The position numbers and the translations under genes are program-made. Below, one piece after another: positions 16,153 through 24,752 of a stretch of 31,303 nucleotides of DNA. The stretch is from Euryarchaeota archaeon UBA23. Lineage in GTDB: Archaea; Thermoplasmatota; Poseidoniia; Poseidoniales; Thalassarchaeaceae. The stretch's first letter is position 1. The number at the start of each line of letters is the position of its first letter. The DNA is taken from NCBI GenBank assembly GCA_002498725.1, contig DAIJ01000021.1:3732-35034 (forward strand), in the 5' to 3' direction. The notes under the pieces are model-generated. The model ran no database searches and was not told the origin of the DNA. It saw only the letters and a list, made by a program, of their open reading frames with translations.

Positions 16153-17211
16153 ATGTCAGAAGTCGCGAGTGGCGCTCGGGCTTGGCTAGCACTCACTAAA
16201 CCGAAAGTCGTGGTGCTTCTACAAATCACTGCGCTGTGTGCCGTTTTGTCACATGATTTAATCCAAGCTGGAAGCCCAAGTGGTGTTATTTGGCTTGAGA
16301 CAACGGAGACCATGGTTATAGTTTTCATTGGCGGTTATCTAACAGCAGGAGGAGCTAATGCAATCAACATGTGGTATGATCGAGATATAGACCCAATAAT
16401 GCAAAGAACTTCTAAGAGACCCATACCATCAGGAGAAATAAGTCCAAATAATGCACTTTTATTTGGAATTTCTATCTCGATCATTGGGATACTTTGGTTC
16501 ATACAATTTGCTAATGAAGTTGCGGCCTTCTGGGCCGGTTTCAGTATTCTATTCTATGTCTTCATATACACAATCTGGTTGAAAAGAAATTCCGTTCAAA
16601 ATATAGTGATTGGAGGATTAGCCGGTGCCACTCCTCCTGTAGTAGGATGGGCAACTGCTCTAGGAGATTTAAGAATTAAAACAAATAGTATTCAAGATTT
16701 TTTTGAATCTATATTTGACTTAGACAGTCTAATGCCCTGGTATCTTCTATTGCTAATATTTTTCTGGACGCCCCCTCATGTATGGGCATTAACACTTTAT
16801 CGTTCTGAAGAATATGAGACCGTAAACATACCAATGATGCCTGGTGTGAAAGGTGCTAAAAGAACACTATTGGAAATGAAAATTTATGCGATTCTTCTTG
16901 TGTTTCTTTCTTGGGCTGCACCAGCGGCAATAGGTGGATTGGATAACTCGGATTTGATTTATCACGTATTTGGATGGACTGCCGTTATCGTAAGCATATG
17001 GTATGCTAGAACTGTATTCATCATTAATCCAAATGAGCCTCGTACTGACTCAGGTAGGATACCTAGCGCGGCTCGTTCTTTCTTAATTTCAATGATTTAT
17101 CTTGCACTAATGTTTACTGTAGTAGTTACAGCAAGCGCTGGACTTGAAGGTAGTATTGTAGGAGCAATATTGGCAACTCTAGTCATCATAAATTATGAAA
17201 TTAAATATTGA
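16153..17211 (+). CDS. ctaB: Protoheme IX farnesyltransferase (heme O synthase)
   Basis: The 352-residue UbiA-superfamily prenyltransferase converts heme B to heme O in the membrane. KPKVVVLLQITALCAVL opens the core. The first Asp-rich motif is NMWYDRDID (N72, D76, D80), followed by QRTSKRPIPSG. YTIWLKRNSVQNIVIGGLAG and ATPPVVGWA come next, then FFWTPPHVWALTLYRSEEYE and MMPGVKG form the second region. Eight or nine transmembrane segments are likely. An extra loop of about 20 residues (near 172-192) makes it longer than the usual 300. It lies directly after ctaA, so the two enzymes act consecutively. Confidence 0.95.
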   Translation: MSEVASGARAWLALTKPKVVVLLQITALCAVLSHDLIQAGSPSGVIWLETTETMVIVFIGGYLTAGGANAINMWYDRDIDPIMQRTSKRPIPSGEISPNNALLFGISISIIGILWFIQFANEVAAFWAGFSILFYVFIYTIWLKRNSVQNIVIGGLAGATPPVVGWATALGDLRIKTNSIQDFFESIFDLDSLMPWYLLLLIFFWTPPHVWALTLYRSEEYETVNIPMMPGVKGAKRTLLEMKIYAILLVFLSWAAPAAIGGLDNSDLIYHVFGWTAVIVSIWYARTVFIINPNEPRTDSGRIPSAARSFLISMIYLALMFTVVVTASAGLEGSIVGAILATLVIINYEIKY

Positions 17212-17316
17212 TTATCATCACCGATACTCAGTAATGTAATCCGAATCCTTCAAACGCCACCTGTGATGTTGGAACACTGTATTGCACACCAGCAAGTAGG
17301 ACGTTTGAACAAACGG

Positions 17317-17323
17317 GGTGAGG
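17317..17323 (+). promoter_or_regulatory. Shine-Dalgarno that decides the start of the LeuA-family gene
   Basis: GGTGAGG, within GGGGTGAGG, lies just before the ATG at 17326. It makes that ATG a better start than the upstream in-frame GTG at 17263, which has no such signal and would add 21 residues without family similarity. Confidence 0.55.
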
Positions 17324-17325
17324 AA

Positions 17326-18582
17326 ATGAAGGAAAGAGATCTAATCTATGATTGGAATATTATTGATTATGAGATTGATCGCAACCCGAATAATCATCCA
17401 CATAGTGTATGGTTTGATGATGAGACATTACGGGATGGGCTACAAAGTCCTAGTGCTCGTAATCCTACTATTGGACAAAAAATCGAGTTAATTGACTTCA
17501 TGGAAAAATTAGGGATACAAAAGGTTGATCTAGGACTTCCAGGTGCTGGGCCTTTTCATGTAAATCACATAGATCAAATGCTCAAACATATGGGAGATAA
17601 TCAATATGAATTAAGACCAGGATGTGCTGTAAGAACTGTAGTTAGCGATATAGAACCGCTTGTAGACCTACAGGCTAAACATGAAACTCAGATACAGGCC
17701 AGTGCATTTTTGGGAACAAGTCCAATAAGGCAGTATGCGGAAGGTTGGACAATGGATCGTATATTATCTACAGCAGAAACTGCTGTTTCTTTTGCTGTTG
17801 ATAATGATATACCGGTAATGTTTGTCACAGAAGATACTACCAGAAGTAAGCCTGGGGAAATAAAGGCGGTTTATACAAGAGCGATTGAACTCGGTGCTGA
17901 CCGAATATGCGTATGTGATACCTGTGGGCATGTGACGCCTAATGGAGTTAGAAAATTACTTTCTTTCATCCAAGAAGAAGTTATTCCGGATGCAGGAGTA
18001 AAGAGAAGAGATATCGAAGTTAACTGGCATGGTCATCAAGATCGAGGGCTCGGTGTTGCAAACAACCTAGCTGCTGTTGAAGCAGGGGCGGATGTAATTC
18101 ATGGAACCGCATTGGGGGTTGGGGAAAGAGCGGGTAATGCCCCTCTTGATCAAACACTGGTTAATCTATCATTGATGGGAGTTATACAAAATGATTTGAC
18201 TGCACTAAATGATTACATGCGTAAGGCACATGAATACATAGAAGTCGCTTTGCCACGCAACTATCCTGTATTTGGAGAAGATGCATTTGAAACTGGCACA
18301 GGAGTACATGCAAGTGCTGTGATCAAGGCTATGAAAAAAGGTGATAATTGGCTTGCAGACCGCGTTTATTCAGGAGTTCCGGCGCAAGATTATGGGCTCG
18401 AACAAGTGATTCGTATAGGCCATATGAGTGGTCGCTCAAACATAATATGGTGGTTAGAACAGCATGGTTACGATGTTGAAGATGATCTTGTGGCTCATAT
18501 GTTTGAAGTAGCAAAAGGTCAGCGAAGATTAATGGACGATAAAGAGGTACATGAGGCCATTTCTGAGTTTAATGAACGGTAA
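17326..18582 (+). CDS. LeuA-family (DRE-TIM) synthase: isopropylmalate/homocitrate/citramalate type
   Basis: The 418-residue protein belongs to the DRE-TIM metallolyases that condense acetyl-CoA with a 2-oxo acid. DDETLRDGLQSPSARNP holds the DRE-type ETLRDG motif (residues 33-38). VNWHGHQDRGLGVANN supplies the metal-binding HGH pair (H235, H237), followed by GTALGVGERAGNAPLDQ and GTGVHASAV. The TIM barrel ends near residue 310 with a helical subdomain after it. There is no room for the about 130-residue C-terminal allosteric domain of feedback-controlled LeuA, so it is probably not leucine-inhibited. Isopropylmalate, homocitrate, citramalate and Re-citrate synthase are all possible. No leuB, leuC or leuD gene is in the window to decide. 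Confidence 0.85.
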   Translation: MKERDLIYDWNIIDYEIDRNPNNHPHSVWFDDETLRDGLQSPSARNPTIGQKIELIDFMEKLGIQKVDLGLPGAGPFHVNHIDQMLKHMGDNQYELRPGCAVRTVVSDIEPLVDLQAKHETQIQASAFLGTSPIRQYAEGWTMDRILSTAETAVSFAVDNDIPVMFVTEDTTRSKPGEIKAVYTRAIELGADRICVCDTCGHVTPNGVRKLLSFIQEEVIPDAGVKRRDIEVNWHGHQDRGLGVANNLAAVEAGADVIHGTALGVGERAGNAPLDQTLVNLSLMGVIQNDLTALNDYMRKAHEYIEVALPRNYPVFGEDAFETGTGVHASAVIKAMKKGDNWLADRVYSGVPAQDYGLEQVIRIGHMSGRSNIIWWLEQHGYDVEDDLVAHMFEVAKGQRRLMDDKEVHEAISEFNER

Positions 18583-18644
18583 AAAGGTAGATGCAAGATT
18601 CGCTCACATCAAACTAACGGTTAAAACCCCTACAATTTCGAACG

Positions 18645-21600
18645 ATGGATATGCGTAACGCATCTGTGATGATTGTCCTCATGCTATTGAGTCCTGTTGT
18701 TGCAGCAATTTCCGATGAACAAGAAGTAAATATTGATCTAGAAATTACTGATGATCTTATTATTCCAACCTATTCAAAGGCTATACAATACTCTTTCAAA
18801 AGAGTGAGTGATCTCGATCAATACTCATCTGAACAGATTGCTAACACAAAAAATTGGTTAGTAGTAACTCAAGTTCCAATAGAAAAACAAATTTGGACAA
18901 CTGCAAATCCAAATAATGTTGAAGATGTTGATTATCTAGAAGGTGCATATATTTGGTATTTTGAAGAGCCGGCCAAAGCTGTAGAAGGCTTGCAACAATC
19001 TTTAGAAAATGGTCAGATTGAATCTTTTTCACCACTTGTTGAGAAATACCACGAGAAACGTGATAATCCTAATGATCCTGAATTTTCATCACAATGGCAT
19101 CTAGATAATTATGGCCAAACCGGAGGATTATCTGGAGAGGACATTAATGCAACAGATGTATGGGATGATTATCGAGGAGAAGATGTCATAATCAGCATTA
19201 TTGATGATGGTTTAGACCATCAACATCCAGATATTTCACCCAATTACAACAGTTCATATTCATACGATTGGTGTAATGATGATTCTGATCCAACTCCTAG
19301 TAGCAATGATGGGCATGGTACTGCTGCTGCAGGAGTAGCTGCTGCGTATGGAAATAATTCACTTTACGTGGCTGGTGCTGCTTGGGAAGCAACTCTTGCA
19401 GGTTCAACTATCCTTGCTTGCTGGTCTCCTGATAGTATGGAAGCAGATGCGCTTTCATTTGAAAACAATAATATCGACATATACTCAAATTCATGGGGTC
19501 CATCTGATAATGGACAGACTTTGAGTGCGCCAGGACCTTTGACTATGGCAGCACTTGAGTTTGACGCTTACAGTGGTAGAAATGGATTAGGGAATTCAAT
19601 AACATGGGCTGCTGGTAATGGATTAACAAGTGATGACAATGCTAATTATGATGGTTACGCAAACAGTAGATATACAATTGCTGTGACTGCAATAACTCAT
19701 CTCGGACAACAATCATACTATGCTGAACCAGGAGCCAATATTCTAGTTGCTGCGCATTCAAATGGAGATGGTGAAGGAATTACCACTACTGACATAGTTG
19801 GAAGTGGAGGTTACACTAATGGAAACGTTACATATGATTTCGGAGGAACATCCAGCGCTACTCCATTAGTTTCAGGAGTGATTGCACTAATGTATGATGC
19901 GAACAAATATCTTACATGGAGAGATGTCCAAGAAATTCTAGTACAATCATCTCGAAAGAATGACCCTAACGATTCTTCATGGAATATCAACGGGGCAGGT
20001 CATGATGTTTCACACAAGTATGGCTTCGGTGCAATTGATGCGGGTGCTGCTGTTTACATGGCAAAAAATTGGACAAATATTGATGATGAAATGAACTCAA
20101 CATATGGGCCTTATTTTGAGAACCAATCAATACCAAATAACAATGATTCATGGACTCAATTCCAGATGGCCATGAATATTGAAATGCAACTAGAAAGTGT
20201 TGATTTGATGGTTGATATAGACCATGATTCCAGAGGAGATTTAGATATTGTACTAGTGTCACCAGATGGTACTGAATCTTGGCTAGCAGAAGAACATAAT
20301 GACAATGGAGATGATTATTCTAATTGGTTATTCAATACAGTTCATCATTGGGGTGAATCTAGTTTAGGAATTTGGACATTAAAAATTCGTGATACTGTTG
20401 GTGGAAATAGTGGAAGTATTAATTCTTGGGAAATTATTTTTCATGGCATAGATGGTGATTTTGATCATGATGATGATGGTCTTTCTGATGAAAATGAGAC
20501 TAACGTTTGGGGTACTGATCCTTACGATATCGATTCAGATGATGACGGCCTAACTGATTATGAAGAAGTCATTCAATATGGTACTAATCCTCTAATTGTA
20601 GATTCTGATATTGATGGACTTACAGATGAGCAAGAAGTGAATTCGGTAAATACTGATCCACTTAACTCAGATACTGATGGCGACGGCCTTTCTGATGGCG
20701 TAGAAGTAAATTATTGGAATTCAGATCCATTGACATATGATCCAGATGCAGATAGTGATCTTTTCTATCACTTCCAAGATTGTGATGATAATAACCCTAA
20801 TGTAAATCCGGGTGAATATGAGAGCCTTGATGGGCTAGATAATGACTGTGATGATGTCTCTGATGAAGGTTATAATCTAACAGATAGAGATAATGATGGG
20901 CTAAATGACTGGCCAGAATACCATATTCATGGAACTGATTATCTTGATGAAGATACAGATGGAGATAATCTAACTGATGGCGAAGAGATCTTGATACATG
21001 GTTCCGATCCACTAAGCTATGATCAAGATGATGATGCTGATGGATTTCAGTGGTTCCTTGATTGTGATGATCAAGATGAATATCGTAATCCAGCGTTGCC
21101 TGAACTTCTAGATGGAATTGACAATAACTGTGATTTGGTTATAGATAATGATTTCTGGAATCAAGATACTGATTTTGATGGCCTAGATGACTATGAAGAA
21201 TTCCACAACTACTCAACTGATCCATATGATGGAGACTCAGATGATGATGGTTTACCTGATGGAAATGAAGTAAACTTCCATTCATCTGACCCGCTTTTCC
21301 CCGATCCAGATAATGATCAAGATGGTTGGTATTGGTTCCAAGATTGTCAAGATGATGATGCTGATAGATTTCCTCTAAATACTGAATCTCTAGATAAGAA
21401 AGATAATGATTGTGATAACCAAATTGACGAAGATTTCTATGACATAGATTCTGATGACGATGGAATAAATGACTACGATGAATATCACAATGTTTCAACC
21501 AATCCTAATGATTCAGATTCAGACGATGATGGATTGAAAGATGGTTATGAATTGCTAATTTCTAAATCGGATCCATTAATTTTTGATTTTGATCGAGATG

Positions 21601-22370
21601 AAGATGGATTTTATGAATTTGAAGATTGTAATGATTTGAACTCTGAAATAAATCCAAGTTCTAATGAAATCTGGAATAAATTGGATGACGATTGTAATGG
21701 AATTACTGACGATGAGGATTACATAGATAGAGAATCAGTAGTTATTTCAAATCCTGAACGAAGTGATTTAATTATCTGGGATTCTGTAAACAGATCTTTC
21801 TCAGTTAATCTAGATGGAATACCGTCACAAGTTAATAAAAATATTATTTGGGAAATGGAAGGTGTTGAATTATCAGAAAATGTAACTCTGGATGGCCAAA
21901 GATTGCATATAATGAAAATTGAGTGTAAAAATCCTGATTGGGAAATCGCAATTATATTTTGTCAACGGGGAGATACTGTAAGTTATCTCAATGCGACTAT
22001 TATTGATTCAAATGTAGAAACTAAACTTCAATGGATGGTTGATGTAAAAGTTCACCACCCACCTTCTACATTTAGTGACTCTTTATCCAAATTTTTACAG
22101 TCCCCTATTGGAATAATAACACTGATTTTCATTATCATGTCGATTGTAGGATGTTCTGCTCTAGTGGGCTATAGAATTGTAGAAAATAGACGTATAGAAG
22201 ATGCTTACAATGAATTTAAAATCGATATCGGGGGTACTGTAAATGATAGTCAACATAGAGTTTCAGAATTGCCACCTGCACCTGATCTTAGCGCATTTAT
22301 GAAGCCCAAAGAAGACCCACCTATGGTAATTGCAAAATCAGTCATAATACCTGATGATGATCAAAATTAG
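18645..22370 (+). CDS. Cell-surface subtilase (S8, kexin-like) with P domain and Ca-binding repeats
   Basis: The 1241-residue protein is exported and membrane-anchored. It has a signal peptide (about 1-22, ending VVAAIS) and a prodomain (about 23-145). A kexin-type S8 domain carries D187 (IIDDGLD), H224 (NDGHGTAAAG), the oxyanion N325 (WAAGNG) and S403 (GGTSSATPLVSG). A proprotein-convertase P domain spans about 490-602, with DLDIVLVSPDGT and WTLKIRD. Residues 606-1026 are Asp-rich repeats alternating thrombospondin-3-like and MopE-like units. A stretch of about 120 residues leads to a transmembrane helix (about 1153-1176, PIGIITLIFIIMSIVG) and a cytoplasmic tail. It likely degrades proteins outside the cell. 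Start ATG at 18645; M3 (18651) is also possible. Confidence 0.92.
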   Translation: MDMRNASVMIVLMLLSPVVAAISDEQEVNIDLEITDDLIIPTYSKAIQYSFKRVSDLDQYSSEQIANTKNWLVVTQVPIEKQIWTTANPNNVEDVDYLEGAYIWYFEEPAKAVEGLQQSLENGQIESFSPLVEKYHEKRDNPNDPEFSSQWHLDNYGQTGGLSGEDINATDVWDDYRGEDVIISIIDDGLDHQHPDISPNYNSSYSYDWCNDDSDPTPSSNDGHGTAAAGVAAAYGNNSLYVAGAAWEATLAGSTILACWSPDSMEADALSFENNNIDIYSNSWGPSDNGQTLSAPGPLTMAALEFDAYSGRNGLGNSITWAAGNGLTSDDNANYDGYANSRYTIAVTAITHLGQQSYYAEPGANILVAAHSNGDGEGITTTDIVGSGGYTNGNVTYDFGGTSSATPLVSGVIALMYDANKYLTWRDVQEILVQSSRKNDPNDSSWNINGAGHDVSHKYGFGAIDAGAAVYMAKNWTNIDDEMNSTYGPYFENQSIPNNNDSWTQFQMAMNIEMQLESVDLMVDIDHDSRGDLDIVLVSPDGTESWLAEEHNDNGDDYSNWLFNTVHHWGESSLGIWTLKIRDTVGGNSGSINSWEIIFHGIDGDFDHDDDGLSDENETNVWGTDPYDIDSDDDGLTDYEEVIQYGTNPLIVDSDIDGLTDEQEVNSVNTDPLNSDTDGDGLSDGVEVNYWNSDPLTYDPDADSDLFYHFQDCDDNNPNVNPGEYESLDGLDNDCDDVSDEGYNLTDRDNDGLNDWPEYHIHGTDYLDEDTDGDNLTDGEEILIHGSDPLSYDQDDDADGFQWFLDCDDQDEYRNPALPELLDGIDNNCDLVIDNDFWNQDTDFDGLDDYEEFHNYSTDPYDGDSDDDGLPDGNEVNFHSSDPLFPDPDNDQDGWYWFQDCQDDDADRFPLNTESLDKKDNDCDNQIDEDFYDIDSDDDGINDYDEYHNVSTNPNDSDSDDDGLKDGYELLISKSDPLIFDFDRDEDGFYEFEDCNDLNSEINPSSNEIWNKLDDDCNGITDDEDYIDRESVVISNPERSDLIIWDSVNRSFSVNLDGIPSQVNKNIIWEMEGVELSENVTLDGQRLHIMKIECKNPDWEIAIIFCQRGDTVSYLNATIIDSNVETKLQWMVDVKVHHPPSTFSDSLSKFLQSPIGIITLIFIIMSIVGCSALVGYRIVENRRIEDAYNEFKIDIGGTVNDSQHRVSELPPAPDLSAFMKPKEDPPMVIAKSVIIPDDDQN
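20461..21725 (+). repeat. Coding tandem repeats: TSP3-like and MopE-like Ca-binding units
   Basis: Ten units of the form D.DDDGL.D..E....GTDP (thrombospondin-3 type) and four units of the form DCDD...P....E..D..DNDCD...DE (MopE-like metal-binding motif) are arranged in order. There are four TSP3 units then one MopE, followed by three rounds of two TSP3 units plus one MopE. The round length is about 100 residues. The acidic side chains suggest calcium binding and a rigid stalk holding the protease off the membrane. Confidence 0.85.
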
Positions 22371-22379
22371 AATTGTAGA

Positions 22380-23780
22380 TCAACCTTCATCTGCTTCTTC
22401 CTCGGCTGCAGAACTATGATTTTCACCCCATTCTGCATCAGGAGATCCACCTTCCCATTCTCCCTCTACCGAAATATCCTCAACTTCTTCATCATCACGC
22501 CACGGAGGTTCTCCATCAGACCCTGAAAGAACTAGGATTCCCTCTTGATCGAGTCTTTTTTGAACTGTTTTTACACCCTTCTTTATTGGAATTAAATGAC
22601 CTATGGGGGTCCCAGTAGTGACGAAAGGATGAGTTGCAGTACAGATTATCAAACCCTGAGTTGGAGTTCGAATTTCCATTGATAAGCCGGGGAACTCTGG
22701 ATCAGATACTGTTGCAACTAATTCACCTTCTTCGACAAATGAACCTGCTGGAGTCAATACATCTAGAAGTCCTCCTTGATCTGACCTCAGCCAAACAGAT
22801 CCAGATGCTAGAAGACGGAATCTTGGTCTACTTGGATATCCTGGAATCACCTTAAGACTACGAAGAACATTGAGTATCCCATAAAGTGCTATCTGTATTG
22901 ATTCGGGATCGGCCTCATCGGACCCTCCTCCTTCATAGGTAATGCAACTGATTCCGTTTTCATCTGCGGTACGTCGTAGAGACCCCTTAGGTCCCTGACT
23001 GTCCAGTATCACCTCTATACCAAAAGATCGAGCTACACGATTACTGTTTCTATTAGCAAGATTTGCTCTTATTTGTGGCATATTTGTTCTACCCAATGCT
23101 GCTGTATGTAGATCAATAATATGGTCACTCTTTGAAAATAATTCGTTCCATAAGCGATTAGCTACTCTTGATGTTGTGTTAGAATCTTCCTTACCTGGAA
23201 AGAATCTGTTAAGATCACGTCCATCTGTCATGTAACGCATTCTTCTACGATATGCTGGCATGTTGACTATTGGAATAATACGAATTGTACCAGCAACTGT
23301 TAATGGATCAATTGCTTGTCCTTCACCCATTATGTTAGATGATTGAAGATAAGTTAGGGCTAATGGTCCAACTAATTCATTTCCATGTAAAGCACCAATT
23401 ATTGTTACAACAGGACCTGGACGAATTCCATGAATCACAGTTACAGGGATTGGCCAAGATTCACCTATGTCTACATCCATTAAATCAAATTCAAGGTTTC
23501 TTATAGTACCCGGTTTGATCAATTTCTTACCAATTCGATGAGACTTCCAAGAACTTGTACGAGACCACTTGCGAGGAGTGGATGAAGGCTCTTCTAAAGC
23601 TTTTTCAATTTCCATACGACGCTGTTTTGGTATCTGATTCGCTACTTTAAGTGGTTGATTACGTCTACGCTTGGGTCTGGTAACAGGTGGTTTTTCCTCA
23701 CTCGCGGAGGGAGTGGATGTATCTTCTTGAGAATCGACCAATACTATTCGGTGTAAGGGGAACAATAAGAGGGTTGGCAA
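22380..23780 (-). CDS. AstE/AspA-family zinc deacylase (M14-like)
   Basis: The family hydrolyses N-acyl amino acids with one zinc ion. Here GALHGNE gives H132 and E135, GRDLNRFFPG gives R188, N191 and R192, IDLHTA gives H225, and YEGGG supplies the catalytic E283. Residues about 328-395 (SGSVWLRSDQGG to TGTPIGHLIP) form a small barrel resembling biotinyl/lipoyl folds seen at the end of many AstE-like deacylases. The N-terminal 90 residues are basic and low-complexity, and the C-terminal 45 are very acidic (EEVEDISVEGE). The start is uncertain: the TTG at 23780 lacks support and a downstream start is plausible. It converges with the subtilase gene across nine bases. The substrate is unknown. 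Confidence 0.83.
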   Translation of the reverse strand: MPTLLLFPLHRIVLVDSQEDTSTPSASEEKPPVTRPKRRRNQPLKVANQIPKQRRMEIEKALEEPSSTPRKWSRTSSWKSHRIGKKLIKPGTIRNLEFDLMDVDIGESWPIPVTVIHGIRPGPVVTIIGALHGNELVGPLALTYLQSSNIMGEGQAIDPLTVAGTIRIIPIVNMPAYRRRMRYMTDGRDLNRFFPGKEDSNTTSRVANRLWNELFSKSDHIIDLHTAALGRTNMPQIRANLANRNSNRVARSFGIEVILDSQGPKGSLRRTADENGISCITYEGGGSDEADPESIQIALYGILNVLRSLKVIPGYPSRPRFRLLASGSVWLRSDQGGLLDVLTPAGSFVEEGELVATVSDPEFPGLSMEIRTPTQGLIICTATHPFVTTGTPIGHLIPIKKGVKTVQKRLDQEGILVLSGSDGEPPWRDDEEVEDISVEGEWEGGSPDAEWGENHSSAAEEEADEG

Positions 23781-23839
23781 GGCTAATCTTGTTCTAAAAA
23801 TAAGTAATATAGCCGTAATTGTTGTATTCCTAGTTTATT

Positions 23840-24328
23840 GTGGAACAACTGATGGAGACCCAGGGACGACTATCGGTACAAGAAATTCATGCCCCAAATA
23901 GTATCTGTTTTGGGTGTGGTCCCGCAAATAAAGATGGTTTGCAAATACGTTCTTTTAGAACTGAAGATGGCTTGGAAATGAAATTTAATCCCTCGCCGAA
24001 ACATCAAGCATTTCCAGGAATGATTAACGGAGGAATTATTGGATCACTAATGGATTGTCATGGAAATTGGACGGCTGCAATCGCTCTGATGGACCAATTA
24101 GGAAATTCTGAACCACCTTGCACAGTCACGGCAAATTATAGTATCAAACTTCGAAAGCCTACTCCTTTTGGAAAAGAACTGGACCTAACTGGAAAAGTCA
24201 TAGAATTATTCGAGGACCGCGCAAAAGTCCAGATTGAATTAAGCGCTGACGGAGAAATCTGCGCGATTGGAGAAGGACTGTTCGTTGCTGTAAAAGAGGG
24301 GCATCCTGCTTTTCATCGATGGAATTAG
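23840..24328 (+). CDS. Hotdog-fold thioesterase, PaaI-like
   Basis: The 162-residue protein has the single hotdog domain of PaaI/YiiD-like acyl-CoA thioesterases. SICFGCGPANKDGLQIR opens the domain. The active-site helix is MINGGIIGSLMDCHGNW, with D and H in the usual place for this group. TVTANYSIKLRKPTPFG is the central strand. The CFGCG at residues 23-27 resembles the CF.CG start of a common subgroup. It hydrolyses an acyl-CoA of unknown length. The start may be GTG at 23840 or ATG at 23852. The divergent deacylase lies 59 bases away. Confidence 0.85.
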   Translation: MEQLMETQGRLSVQEIHAPNSICFGCGPANKDGLQIRSFRTEDGLEMKFNPSPKHQAFPGMINGGIIGSLMDCHGNWTAAIALMDQLGNSEPPCTVTANYSIKLRKPTPFGKELDLTGKVIELFEDRAKVQIELSADGEICAIGEGLFVAVKEGHPAFHRWN

Positions 24329-24356
24329 TAACATTTGAGTTTGAACAACAGTATAA

Positions 24357-24752
24357 ATGTTGAAACGTTACTTGGTGACTATGATTGACCTAATAGTTTC
24401 GACACTCCAGTTGACGATTGCCATTGTGATAATCGCAGTTTGGATTCTAAGGCCAAAACTGGAAACTAACTTCCGTGCGGGTAATGCGAAGAATATTATC
24501 GAAGAATTTGCAGTATACGGCTTACCTGAGTGGTCGGTATATGTAATTGGGGGGACTAAACTGATTCTAGCAGGTCTGCTAATTATCGGGCTTTGGTACT
24601 CCTCAATAGTTGAATTTGCAGCCATCGGCATGGGAGTATTGATGGCTGGAGCAATTATCTGTCACCTTAAGACGAAAGGGGATCCTCTGATTAGGGCTAC
24701 TCCTGCATCTCTAATGCTAGTGATGTGTACTTTGGTATTGTATCTTGGTTAA
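24357..24752 (+). CDS. DoxX-like four-helix membrane protein
   Basis: The 131-residue protein has four hydrophobic segments (about 12-30, 56-78, 83-103 and 112-130). The family-typical KLILAGLLIIGLWY is present, preceded by GLPEWSVYVIGG and followed by RATPASLMLVMCT. It fits the DoxX_2 group of small integral membrane proteins. These have no firmly known reaction; some relatives act in redox or thiosulfate metabolism. Its last eight bases overlap the proposed TTG start of hel308, suggesting translational coupling. ATG at 24381 is an alternative start. Confidence 0.75.
   Translation: MLKRYLVTMIDLIVSTLQLTIAIVIIAVWILRPKLETNFRAGNAKNIIEEFAVYGLPEWSVYVIGGTKLILAGLLIIGLWYSSIVEFAAIGMGVLMAGAIICHLKTKGDPLIRATPASLMLVMCTLVLYLG

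Noticed and set aside
20797..21498. Reverse frames rich in His, Leu and Tyr
   Set aside because: They are produced by the GAT-rich Asp repeats read backwards in the subtilase gene.
20461..21725. Possible CRISPR-like or DNA satellite repeat
   Set aside because: The repeats are diverged at DNA level, keep reading frame and encode Ca-binding motifs; there are no identical repeats with unique spacers.
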